DNA of 64,000 bases from Bullera alba (taxonomy: Eukaryota; Basidiomycota; Tremellomycetes; Tremellales; Bulleraceae), in contig BCIX01000005.1 in NCBI GenBank assembly GCA_001600095.1, forward strand, positions 1,370,523 to 1,434,522, given 5' to 3'. The translations under genes and the position numbers were made by a program. A model generated the notes under the pieces. That model did not search any database and was not told the DNA's origin. It was given only the letters and a program-made list of their open reading frames with translations. Below are positions 33,952 to 45,535 of the stretch, one piece after another (within the stretch, counting starts at the first letter, position 1; the number at the start of each line of letters is the position of its first letter).

Positions 33952-35678
33952 CTACTGCTGCTTGCACTCTGGGTTGCCTTCAGCTCCCGCTTGTGGCTGA
34001 CCACCCTGTCAAAATCACTGTCAGCAGTCAGCAGGGCAAAGCACGGCCTACGAAAGACCACCACTCACCTCCTCATCGTCGTCGTCCTCAAAGTCGTCAT
34101 CATCCTCGAAGCCATCCTCGTCCTCATCCTCAAAGCTGTCCTCATATCGGAGGGCCTTGCCGGTGAAGTAGTCGACGGCTCGGGGGATGATCTTCTCCTT
34201 GAACTCCTCACCGAGCTGGTAGTCGGTCTCCAACTTGGCGTCGAGCTCTTCCAGCTCGTCCTCGTCGACCTCCTCGTTCTCGAGGGTCTCTTGCGAGGGT
34301 GGCTGAGGTGGCTTGAAGAAGTTGAAGAACGAGTTGGTTTCCACGGCCTTTCGGATCATCCTGGTTCGGCCAGTGCCTGGGTACAATGTTAGCTGGTCCC
34401 TTTTGTGTCTGAGGCATTTTGCTCACTCTTGTTCCTCTGCTTCTTGATCTCGACCTTCTTGGTCAGATCCTTGTCCTCCTTCCACTTGATCTCGTGGCCA
34501 GTGGCCTTGTCGTAGACAAAGTCGCCACCGTAGCCGACCTGCTCCTGTAGTTGTCATCAGCAAGTTGTCACATCTCAGGTTGTGTGTCACTAACCTGGTA
34601 GTAGTAGGTCTTGGTCAACTCGGAGTCCTCGAAGAAGTCGTTGGGGCCAAACTTGAAGTGCAGCTTGAAGCCTGGCTGACCCTCCTCGAGGTACGAAAGT
34701 CGGATGTCCTCGAGGTGTTTCAAGGCCTGAGTCGGTTGTTAGCGGAATGAACACGCTCACATGCCATCACTCACCTCCTCGTCCTGGTCTTCGATAGTCT
34801 CGGACACTGGGGCGTGATTCCTCAGAGCGGTCAACCAGAATTCTGGGATACCTTCGACCTTCTCGTCCTCCTTGGACTCGTCGATCTCGCTAATCTTAGC
34901 ACCTTCCTCCTCGTCCTCCTCCTCGTCGTCAGAGTCAGAGGCTTTACCGGCCTCGACCTCGGCCTCGGTGGGTTCGGCTTTACCGGCGATGATGGCCTGT
35001 CGTCGCTCGTACAAGGGAGTGTACCTCTCGAGGAACTAGACAAAGCGTGAGTGGTTTGCGATCAAAAGTCCAGTCAACGTACCTTCTTCTCGAGGAGCAG
35101 AATAGCCATCTGGAACTCGCTCTCGATCTTGGCGTGCTCGACCTGAACACCCTTCAGACCGTCAATCCTTCTTCGGACGGCAGGTGGCAGCGACTCGATG
35201 TAACCAGAGGACTGGCCGATGAGCTGGTCGAATTTGTGCTGGGCCAAAGCGAGGAGAGCAGGGTTCTGCAACAGGTCAGCTTGAGGTTTTCAACGCCACA
35301 AGGTCATCCAGGTCTGCGACTCCTCTAATGACTAGAGATATACGTCCCTATTCTCCTGAATCTCCCATAATGTTGACGCTACGACCAGCAATAATCGCTT
35401 ATCTGGCCCAAACACCCTCGAGAACCCTTATCGCACGTTCTGGTCCCTTTGGCGGGTGTGTCACTCACTTTGGCCAAAAGACTGGCGGGGTTGGCACCGC
35501 TCAAGTCGGCATCGTCATCTGCAGAGTCCTCCTCTCCCTCTCCAATGTCCTCGACCTGGGGTTTACCAATGTTTGCCGGTCGGTTGGCGAGGACGGCAGT
35601 GTCGAGTGGAGTGTTCTGTGGGGTTGGAGCGACGTCGGACGAGTGATCCGGTCTGTTGATCTGCTGAGATTGAGACAT
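33952..35678 (-). CDS. NAP1: Nucleosome assembly protein 1
   Basis: Histone H2A-H2B chaperone that shuttles between cytosol and nucleus and also binds B-type cyclin in yeast. Seven exons (35469-35678, 35083-35265, 34775-35035, 34595-34726, 34427-34544, 34069-34376, 33952-34005) give 421 residues. The long dimerisation helix is [20 protein letters not shown] followed by [16 protein letters not shown]. The earmuff core has [37 protein letters not shown] and [13 protein letters not shown]. The acidic tail follows ([21 protein letters not shown]). The last residues are ECKQQ, a CaaX-type prenylation signal also found in animal NAP1. The first intron is about 200 nt, several times longer than the others here. 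Confidence 0.97.
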
Positions 35679-36500
35679 GATGATCAGGTAGTGTTAACTG
35701 GGTTGCTATGATTGTATGAGGGATGATGAATGGATCCCGTTGTCGAAGGTGGCGATGAATAGGGTGATTAAGAAGAGGAGTAGGTACTACCAGTCGGCAA
35801 GCTCAAGAGTAAAATTGCGCCAACGAACGCGTAACCCGAGGGGGGGGGGAGGGGGGGGGAGTGACAGCGAGGCGGAATCAATTCAAGCCACCGGGGGGGA
35901 CGGAACTATAAGTGATAGGCGCTGTCAGATCCCTCCCCGCTGGCCTTCCACTCGCCAGCTGAGCCCCCCGCTGGCCTAACTCGTCGCGTCATTACCGACG
36001 GAATCAAACTTGGTGGAGGTTCAAAAAAAGTTTGCCCAGCAGGTTTGGGATCTCTGCCCCGTGGTTGGGTGTGTGAGCGAGTCCACTCGTTGCAGTCGTT
36101 CACTCTTGCTCTTGCTCCCTCCTCCTCTTTCCTCCTCCTCTCTCTTCTCCTTCTCCTTTCTCTCTTTCTCCTTCTCTCTCTCTGTGATGCAATAGTACAA
36201 AGTGGCCTGACCATCGAGACTGCGGAAAACAAACCCGTCTCGATCACAAAAAGCCGAAACCCACACCTCTCTCCTCCCCAAAAAAAGGTTCAACGCCTCT
36301 ACTCTAGAGTCTCATCAGAGCTCTCGATCAGGTGTGTAGTCTCCTCGTGGATAGCGGGAGCTGCAATCTCGTCTCCTCCACTAACATTCCGACAGCGGAT
36401 CCTTACTCGCTTGAGATCTGGCCAACAAAAAGGGCAGCGTCAGTCGACATTACCTCCCCTCTTCGCCTTGTGCAATAGACGATCAAATCTACCTGCGATC
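35679..36500. promoter_or_regulatory. Divergent promoter, NAP1 / URA2, with G-tract and pyrimidine tract
   Basis: 822 bp between divergent starts. Two G runs of about ten and nine (35840-35859), separated by one A, and a third run at 35893-35899 could form a quadruplex. A nearly pure CT tract spans about 36103-36183 on the plus strand, followed by an ATG-free stretch from about 36190 to the URA2 start at 36501. The pyrimidine tract probably belongs to the URA2 promoter or leader. Confidence 0.5.
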
Positions 36501-39500
36501 ATGTCAAAGCCCTCTGCTGCCTTCGAGGGTGTGGTGCCCACTGCCAGCTCTGGACCTATCGAGCATGCCTCGTCCCTCGCGCCAGCTGGTCACTCTGTCG
36601 TTGTCTCCGATGCGACTCCTCCCAGCTCCCCCCTCGCTGGTCTAGCCTCGCCGCGAGCTACCACTGCTAGAGCTCCCATCACTTTCGGCGCCAAAGCCGC
36701 CAACACCCCTCCTCCCGGTGGTCTCACTCCGCCAGCCACGCTCAAGGGCATTGATGCCAATGGCCTCTCGGAGACCTGGGACGACAGTATGGGCGAAGGC
36801 GACATGGTTCTCGAGCTCGCCGATGGACTCGCTCTCTCTGGTCACTCCTTCGGTGCCAACAAAAGTGTCGCAGGAGAATGCGTCTTCCAGACCGGTGAGA
36901 AGGCCTCTGAAAGTCATGTAAAGCACTGCTGATCCCGTGCTCCAGGTATGGTCGGATACCCCGAGTCGTTGACCGACCCGTCGTACTCGTCGCAAATCCT
37001 CATTCTGACCTACCCCTTGGTCGGAAACTACGGTGTTCCCGAGAGACCCGCCAACTCGACGTTCTCCGTCCCAACTTCAGAGGACGCTCACAACGTGCCA
37101 CCTCCAACCCACCTCCTGGACAGCCTACCGCTCGAGTTCGAGTCCTCCCACATCCACATCTCGGCGCTCGTAGTCGCCAACTACCACCCGTCCTACTCGC
37201 ACCACCTGGCCAGCTCCAGTCTCGGTCAATGGCTCAAGGAGCAGGGAATCCCAGCCATCTGGGGTGTGGACACCCGAATGCTCACCAAGAAGATCCGTGA
37301 AGGCGGTGTCCTCCTCGGAAGGGTCTTGACCCGACAGGTCTCCGAGGTCGACAGGGGGCGATCACCAGAACCAGGAGTGCTCGGCGGCGTCTCGAGGCTT
37401 CTCAACGGTCTATCTGGATCGTCACTGACTCGATCAGTCTCTCGGGATGGATTCTCCGTCAACTGGAAGGAGGATTACAACGTCGTCCCATTCAGCGACC
37501 CCAACGCCGAGAACCTTGTCGCCAAGGTCTCGACCAAAGAGCCAACTCTCTACACCGCCACTTCCGGCTCGGAGATCAGACTTCACCCAAAGACTGGCAA
37601 GCCGCTCCGAGTGCTCGCCGTGGATGTCGGTATGAAGTGGAACCAGATTAGATGTTTCAGGGAGAGAGGTGTCGAGGTCAAGGTCGTCCCATGGGTGAGT
37701 GATTAGTTGAGGACCGGGGGGACGGAGTCTGACTTGAGCATAGAACTACGACTTCAACTCTGAGCCAGACCACTTTGACGGTCTCTTCATCTCCAACGGT
37801 CCTGGTGACCCATCCATGGTCAAGGAGACCATCTCGAACCTGACCCAAGCCCTGGAGACTTCCAAAGTCCCCATCTTTGGTATCTGTCTCGGACATCAGC
37901 TACTCGCTCTCGCCGCCGGTGCTTCTACCCGGAAGATGAAGTACGGAAACCGAGGCATGAACATCCCATGTAACGCCGCCCACTCTGGTCGATGCTACAT
38001 CACCTCTCAGAACCACGGATACGAGGTCGACGTCTCGACATTGAAGAACGGATGGCAGCCACTGTTCACCAACGCCAACGACAACAGTAACGAGGGTATC
38101 TGGATGGGACACGGAGGCAAACCCTTCTTCTCTACCCAGTTCCACCCAGAGTCCGCTCCTGGACCAAGAGACACCGAGTTCCTCTTCGAGGTGTTCATCC
38201 AGAGCATGCTGGCTACGGCCACCCAAGGAAAGCTGGTCCCTATCGACATTCCAGGCGGTGAGCTCGCCGACAACATCGCTCTCCGACCCAGGGAAAAGGT
38301 CCGAAAAGTTCTCGTGCTCGGTTCCGGAGGTCTGTCTATCGGACAAGCTGGAGAGTTTGACTACTCTGGTTCCCAAGCCATCAAGGCGCTCAAGGAAGAA
38401 GGCATCTACACCATCCTGGTCAATCCCAACATTGCCACGATTCAGACTTCCAAGGGTCTCGCCGACAAGGTCTACTTCTTGCCAGTCACCCCAGACTTTG
38501 TGCTCAAGATCATCAAGCACGAGAAACCAGATGGTATCTACTGCACTTTCGGTGGACAAACCGCGCTCGGCGTCGGAATCAAGCTCAAAGACGAGTTTGC
38601 CAAGCTCGGTGTCAAGGTCCTCGGTACCCCGATCGAGACCATCATCACCACCGAGGACCGAGAAATGTTCGCTCGGGCCATGGAGGAGATTGGTGAAAAG
38701 TGCGCCGAGTCGGCCACTGCTGTCAACTTCCCAGAAGCCGCTGCTGCGGCCAAGTCCATCGGCTACCCAGTCATCGTTCGAGCTGCCTTTGCCCTTGGTG
38801 GTCTCGGTTCCGGTTTCGCCCAAGACGAAGAGCAGCTCGCCGAGCTGTGCAACAAGGCTTTCGCCATCAGTCCCCAGGTGCTCGTTGAGAAGAGTATGAA
38901 GGGTTGGAAGGAGATCGAGTACGAGGTCGTCCGAGACTGCAGAGACAATTGTATCACAGTTTGTAACATGGAGGTGAGTATTGAATGCGCCTTTGAGTAT
39001 TTTGAGCTGACTCGTGTAGAACTTCGACCCGCTCGGAATCCACACCGGAGACTCCATCGTCGTCGCACCATCGCAAACCCTCTCGGATGCCGACTACAAC
39101 ATGCTGCGAACAACGGCCGTCAATGTGATCCGTCACCTCGGTGTCATTGGTGAATGCAACATTCAGTACGCCCTCAACCCGTACTCGAAGGAGTACTGCA
39201 TCATCGAAGTCAACGCTCGTCTTTCTCGATCGTCCGCTCTGGCTTCCAAAGCTACTGGCTACCCACTAGCCTTCATCGCCGCCAAGCTCGGTCTCAACAT
39301 CCCCCTGAACGAGATCCGAAACTCGGTCACCAAGCTCACCTCGGCCTGTTTCGAGCCATCGCTCGACTACTGCGTGGTCAAAATCCCTCGATGGGATTTG
39401 AAAAAGTTCAGCAGGGTCAGCACCGCCCTTAGCTCGAGCATGAAGTCGGTCGGAGAGGTCATGGCTATTGGTCGAACTTTCGAGGAGACAATTCAAAAAG

Positions 39501-42500
39501 CCATTCGATGCATCGACGACCAGTTCCCCGGTTTCGGCGACCACGTCAAGATTGACGACATCGACTATGAGATCCAGAACCCAACAGACAAGCGACTGTT
39601 CGCCATCGCTGCCGCCTTGAAGAAGGGCTACTCTGTCGACAAGCTCAACGAAATGTCCAACATTGACAAGTGGTTCTTGACCCGATTGGAGAGACTCGTC
39701 AAAACGGAGCAGATCGTTTCGTACGTGTTACGTGACGGCACATAGACCCTATGCTGACTCTTGCAGCAACTACACCGCGTCCAACGTGCCATCGCAGTTG
39801 ATCCGAAATGCCAAGCAGATTGGTTTCTCTGATCGACAGATCGCCAAAATGCTCAACTCGAACGAGCTGGCCGTGAGACGACTGCGAGTGGAAGCCGGCA
39901 TCTCGCCATTCGTCAAGCAGATCGACACTGTTGCCGCCGAGTTCCCAGCGTTCACAAACTACCTGTACACCACGTACAACGCGAGCGAGCACGATGTCAC
40001 CTTTGAAGACAACGGTGTCATGGTTCTCGGATCTGGTGTCTACCGAATTGGATCTTCCGTCGAATTCGATTGGTGTGCCGTTCGAGCTATCCGAACCCTG
40101 AGGGAGAACGGCATGAAGACGGTCATGATCAACTACAACCCCGAGACCGTGTCTACCGACTATGACGAGGCGGACAAGCTGTACTTTGAGAACATCTCGC
40201 TCGAGACTGTGCTCGACATTTACGACATGGAGCAGTCGAGCGGTATCGTCCTGTCCATGGGTGGTCAGACGCCAAACAACATTGCGCTGGCTCTCCACCG
40301 ACAAAACGTCAAGATCTACGGTACATCCCCGGAGATGATCGACACTGCCGAGAACCGATACAAGTTCTCCCGAATGCTCGACAAGATTGGTGTCGATCAG
40401 CCTCTGTGGAGAGAGCTCACCTCGTTTGACGAGGCCGAGACTTTCTGTAACAAGGTCGGCTACCCAGTACTGGTCCGACCATCCTACGTCCTGTCTGGTG
40501 CTGCCATGAACGTCGTCTCTTCGCAAGACGACCTCGAGAGCTATCTCACCCAAGCCACCGATGTTTCTCGAGACCACCCTGTCGTCATCTCGAAATACAT
40601 CGAGGAGGCCAAGGAGATTGAGATGGACGCCGTCGCCAAGGACGGAAAGATGGTCATGCACTACATCTCGGAGCACGTCGAGAACGCCGGTGTGCACTCT
40701 GGTGACGCTACTCTGATCCTTCCACCTCAGGATCTCGACCCCGAGACTATCCGAAAGATCGAGGTCGCAACCCAAAAGATCGGCCAGGCGCTCAACGTCA
40801 CCGGTCCTTACAACATCCAGTTCATCGCCAAGAACAATGAGATCAAGGTCATCGAGTGCAACCTCCGAGCTGCTCGATCCTTCCCCTTTGTCTCCAAGGT
40901 GACAGGTATTGACGCCATCGAGCTCGCGACAAAGGTCATGCTCGACTTCCCAGTGACGCCATACCCCGACATCAAGATGCCGCCCAACTATGTCGGTGTC
41001 AAGGTGCCCCAGTTCTCCTTCAGTCGACTGTCTGGAGCCGATCCGATTCTGGGTGTGGAGATGGCCTCGACGGGAGAAGTCGCTTGTTTCGGCAAGGACA
41101 AGTACGATGCCTATCTCAAGGCGTTGATCTCGACGGGTATCAGACCGCCAAAGAAGAACATTCTGCTGTCGATCGGATCGTTCAAGGAGAAGTTGGAGAT
41201 GCTGCCTTCGGTACACAAGCTTCACCGATTGGGCTACAACCTGTTCGCGACGGCTGGTACTGCAGACTTCCTGCAAGAGCACGGCATTCCCGTCAAATAC
41301 CTCGAAGCGCTCGGTGCCGACGACGATCTCAACCCGCAAAAGGCAGAGTACTCGTTGACGCAGCATCTCGCCAACAACCTGATCGACCTGTACATCAACT
41401 TGCCTTCCAAGAACAGGTTCAGACGACCAGCGAGTTACATCTCCCAGGGATACAAGTCGCGACGAATGGCTGTCGACTTTGCCGTGCCTCTGATCACCAA
41501 CGTCAAGTGCGCCAAGTTGTTCATCGAGGCCATCATCCGAAAGCCCACGTTTGAGATCACCAGCGTCGACTACAAGACCTCTCACGAGACGTACACCTTC
41601 CCAGGTCTCGTCTCTGTGCAGTCGTTTGTGCCCGGTGCTGCCGAGTCTGGATCGGCCGACTTTGGCGAGGCGACCCAAGCCGCCATCCGAGGTGGTTTCA
41701 CCATTGTCAACATGATCCCTCAGGGTCTCAACTCTGCTGTCGAGGATGAAATCTCGCTACAGAGGGCTCAGTCCAACGCCTCGGGTGCCGCTCACTGCGA
41801 CTATCTCTTCTCTGTCGCTGCGACCCCAGACAACGCCTCGAGGATCTCGGACGCTTTGGATGCCGGAGCAAAGGCCTTGTTCATTCCGTTCAACAACTTC
41901 TTCGGTACTTCCAACAAGGTCACCAGCGTCGCTCAGCACTTTGCTGCCTGGCCAGCCGACAAGCCAATCATCACCGACGCCAGGTCGACTGATCTCGCCT
42001 CGATCCTTCTCTTGGCCAGTCTCAACAGTCGCAGCATCCACGTCACTGGTGTCTCCACAAGGGACGACATTCTGCTCATCGCTTTGGCCAAGGGTAAAGG
42101 ATTGGCAGTGACCTGCGATGTTGCGATCTACGCCTTGTTCTTCTCGCAAACCGACTACGCCGTGCCCGCTCTGCCAACCGAGGCGGACCAGGCTGCGCTC
42201 TGGGAGAATCTGGCGACGATCGACGTCTTCTCGATCGGTGTCCTGCCATACGAGATCGGACAAGCTCTCGGCCACCCAGTATCGGCCAAGAGCGGTGTCG
42301 AGGAGTCGCTACCGCTCCTCCTTACCGCCGTCGACCAAGGTCGACTGACGCTCGAGGACATTTCGCTCCGACTAAGCGAGAACCCCCGGTCGATCTTTGG
42401 TCTTCCAGAGCAGCCTCAGACGTACGTCGAGGTCGAGATTAGCCGACAGTCGACGTTTAGCTCGGAGGGATGGTCGCCTATTGGCGACAAGTCGGTATCC

Positions 42501-43818
42501 GGAGCTGTTCACCGAGTGGTCATCAACGGTCACTCTGTCTTCCTCGACGGTACGACCTTCTCGATGCCACTGGGACGAGACGTGTCGATTGCTGGACCTA
42601 GGAAGACGGCAAGAACGTCCTTCTCTCTCGGCCAGAAGAGACCCTCGATTGCGGCACTGCCAATGTCTCCAGGAGCGACCGGCGGTTCTTTCCAACAGCA
42701 GCAGCAACAGCAGCCGCTCATGGCGCTGTCTTCGTCTGCTCCAAGAGAAGTCTCGCCCGTTCGAAACCTCGCATCGCTGCAGAACCACCCTGCCTTCTCG
42801 AGACGACACATTGTCAGCGTCAAGCAGTTCACCAGGGAGGACCTGCACGTGCTGTTCAACTTGGCATCCGAGATGAGGACGCAGGTCGAGCGAACTGGAT
42901 CGGTCGACACGCTCCGAGGACGAGTTCTCTGCACGCTCTTCTACGAGCCAAGCACCCGGACTTCGACTTCGTTCGAAGCTGCCATGAAGCGATGTGGAGG
43001 AGAAGTCGTCTCGGTCACCGCTTCGACCTCGTCTGTGGTCAAGGGAGAGAGTCTGGCGGATACAATCCGAACCGTGGGATGCTACGCCGACGCCGTCGCT
43101 TTGAGACACCCCGAAGTCGGCTCGAGTAAGAGTGCCGCCAAGTACAGTCCAGTCCCGATCATCAACGCTGGTGACGGAATTGGAGAGCACCCCACTCAGA
43201 GTCTGCTAGACGTCTTCTGCATCAGAGAGGAACTGGGTTCAGTCAACGGTATCACCGTGACACTGAGTGAGTGCGAGTTGGGCAGTCGATCGTACGAGTA
43301 CTGACCTATCGATTTAGTCGGAGACTTGAAGAACGGACGAACTGTCCACTCGCTGGTCAAGATCCTCTCGCTGTACGACGTCACCCTCAACTTTGTCTCG
43401 CCCCCATCCCTCGCCATGCCCGAGTCTGTCAAGGCAGAGGCTTCCCGAGCCAACGTCAAGTGGAACGAGTACCACAACCTCGACGAGTGCATCGCCTCCT
43501 CAGACGTGCTCTACGCCACACGGGTCCAGAAAGAGCGATTCGAAAACTTGGGCGAGTACGAAGCTGTCAAGGACATGTTTGTCATCAACAACGACGTCTT
43601 GGCAAAGGCGAAGGAGAGTGCCATCGTCATGCACCCCTTGCCGAGGGTCAACGAGATCGACCCAGAGGTCGACTTTGACAGCAGGCGAGCGGCCTACTTC
43701 CGACAAATGCGATACGGTCTATTCGTGAGTGCAGGACGGTGAAGTATTGAGAGTGTGGATACTGACCCCTCGTTTCTAGGTGCGAATGGCCCTCCTCACC
43801 TTGGTCCTGGGAGCATAG
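36501..43818 (+). CDS. URA2: Multifunctional CPSase/GATase-aspartate transcarbamylase (CAD-like Ura2)
   Basis: Cytosolic enzyme for the first two steps of pyrimidine synthesis: glutamine-dependent carbamoyl phosphate, then carbamoyl aspartate. Seven exons (36501-36894, 36946-37694, 37744-38973, 39020-39720, 39767-43266, 43318-43724, 43780-43818) give 2,339 residues. A Ser/Pro-rich extension of about 125 residues comes first. The glutamine amidotransferase has its nucleophile in FGICLGHQ (Cys429) and FHPESAPG. The CPSase halves start near 569 ([21 protein letters not shown]) and 1095. A dihydroorotase-like region at about 1636-1950 reads [12 protein letters not shown] where active enzymes have HVHLR, so the zinc ligands are lost, as is known for fungal Ura2. 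A linker with a glutamine run (near 2000) precedes ATCase (about 2033-2339) with STRTSTSFE and [11 protein letters not shown] separate Ura4 dihydroorotase is therefore expected elsewhere. Confidence 0.98.
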
Positions 43819-44032
43819 ATGTTCTCAGCGGTTTCATATAGACGAGTGGATGTCACTTGTCTCCAAAATTACCCATATTAGCATACTCTTGTCCATCTTG
43901 TTCCCCCTAAGGGTACTTGGTAACTTAGACCTCATACAATTACTGTCACTTTCAATGCATTGCGTGTCTCGATACAGGGGAGTTCTCAAGGTGTATGGCA
44001 CGACATGATACATACAGTGATCGTGGTGTACG
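43819..44032. other. Convergent 3' region, URA2 / UreF
   Basis: 214 bp between convergent stops. AT-richer than coding sequence. No gene seen. Confidence 0.3.
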
Positions 44033-45178
44033 CTACGAATTGAAGATTCTCGAGTGCTGGAGATCATGTCTCGCCGTCAAGATCTCGCCCAATGGCCACG
44101 TCGTTGCTGGTCCGTGTACGTCCTCTGCCCATGCCCACAAGTCCGTCATCTCTTCATCCGAGCGACATTCGCAAGATAGGATACCTGTCCGCGGATCGGG
44201 GTATTTGAGGAGGACGGTCTGGATGATCTGCTGGAAAGGGTGGAGCAAGAGCTGCGAAGAGGCGTATGGACCGAGGACGTTGAGTCTGACCGAGGAGGAT
44301 AGTAATGATCTAGCATGGAGGAAGAGGTGTATATGGAGCGAGCGTTCTACGAGCAGGCAACAGTCAGTATGAAGAGTAAGCGTGTTCCAGAAGCGCAGAG
44401 ATCGAGGATTCGGGCAGAGTCACGACTCACCAAGTGGTATCCCCAAAGCAGCTGTGATGACACCCCAGCAGGTCGCCAAGTGACCTGCAACCTCGCCTCT
44501 CCTCACCAATCGCTTATAAGCCTCAATCACGCTTTCACCAATCTCCTCCCTCTCCGTCGTTGCCTCGTCTAGCTCGCCGTCGTCCCAGTCGAGCGGCATG
44601 CTTCTTGCCGATGGTCTGCTCAAACCCCGGGAGTAGAGAGTGAGCATGGCCACACCCTGGGCCTTTGAAGATCGCCGAGAGACATGGGATAGGAGTGTCG
44701 CTTCGTGATATTCGTCCAGCTGTCTTATGGCTTCCACGGCGGTCTGTACTCGAGCTTCGACCCTTGCCGGAGGTTGATTCTGATCCATCGCCCTCTCCTT
44801 TCCCTTCCCAGAAGTACCACTCCCTTGTGCGAGACTCGAGGATGAGGCGCAATGACACACGCCTCTTATAGCGGCATTGACGACCCGCCATGCGTCGGCG
44901 ACGAATGGGGATGTGGTCGAAGTGTAATTTTCAATCTCCGCTAGGGAGAAGTTCATGATCCCATTCGAAGCCTTCAAGGGGCCACTCTTATTGAAAGGGG
45001 TGGACCTGGAATGAGTCGAAGAGTAAGACGGAGGGGTGAGGAGGTATCCATGCTTGACGTATGATTCCAGTCCAGAGGAAGAGACGAAACCACCGGTGGG
45101 CAAGTTCGAGTCGAGGAGGACGTAGATGAGGTGTAGCTCGGCAGCTGTTGGCGCCGGACCTAGAGCTGCTGGAGTCAT
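44033..45178 (-). CDS. Urease accessory protein UreF
   Basis: UreF works with UreD and UreG to load nickel into apo-urease; in basidiomycete yeasts it is needed for urease activity. Two exons (44431-45178, 44033-44346) give 353 residues. The hallmark LLDSNLPTGGFVSSSGLES is near the N-terminus (about residues 20-38). It is followed by YVKHGYLL and a long disordered insert (about 50-130) that bacterial UreF lacks. The helical part continues ADAWRVVNAAIRGV, GHLATCWGVITAALGIPL and, after the intron, LHIHLFLHARSLLSSSVRLNVLGP, a typical UreF end. The start is the first in-frame ATG at 45178. The frame is open further upstream to a good acceptor (CTTTTCAG near 45258), so a 5' untranslated intron or a short upstream coding exon is possible. 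It converges on URA2 and is divergent from the next gene. Confidence 0.93.
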
Positions 45179-45535
45179 CGCGCCCGGATCGCTGAGTGTG
45201 ATATGGGCTTGCTCGAGCCCTGAGGACAACGGGCTTGATGAGGGTGCAGATTCTGAAAAGAGAGATGATGAAGCGAGAGAGAGCGAGAGCGGTAGAGATG
45301 AATTTTGTCGGCTGATAAGATAAGACCTAGGTTTCGGATGCTAAAGACGTGACTGATTTTACGGGACTCTACCTCATGTCCTCCTTTCAGCAACGGTACA
45401 AAGGGGATCCCAAGATGACCAGAGCCAAGGAGACAGAATAAGCTCGTGTATGTATGCAGCGGGGTCGAGCCTCGACTGCCTTGTCTCCTCACTATCAAAC
45501 TCGATGAACACTAGTACTGCTGTGCTCTTTGCGCC
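45179..45535. promoter_or_regulatory. Divergent promoter, UreF / secreted protein
   Basis: 357 bp between divergent starts. It includes the possible UreF leader intron, whose acceptor CTTTTCAG lies near 45258 on the minus strand. No TATA box seen. Confidence 0.35.

Noticed and set aside
37900..39057. 385-codon minus-strand open frame inside URA2
   Set aside because: Antisense shadow of the GATase/CPSase coding sequence, with no family resemblance.
39699..41678. 659-codon open frame on the minus strand inside URA2
   Set aside because: It is antisense to well-conserved CPSase exons, has no recognisable domain, and is rich in residues expected from the reverse complement of biased fungal codons.
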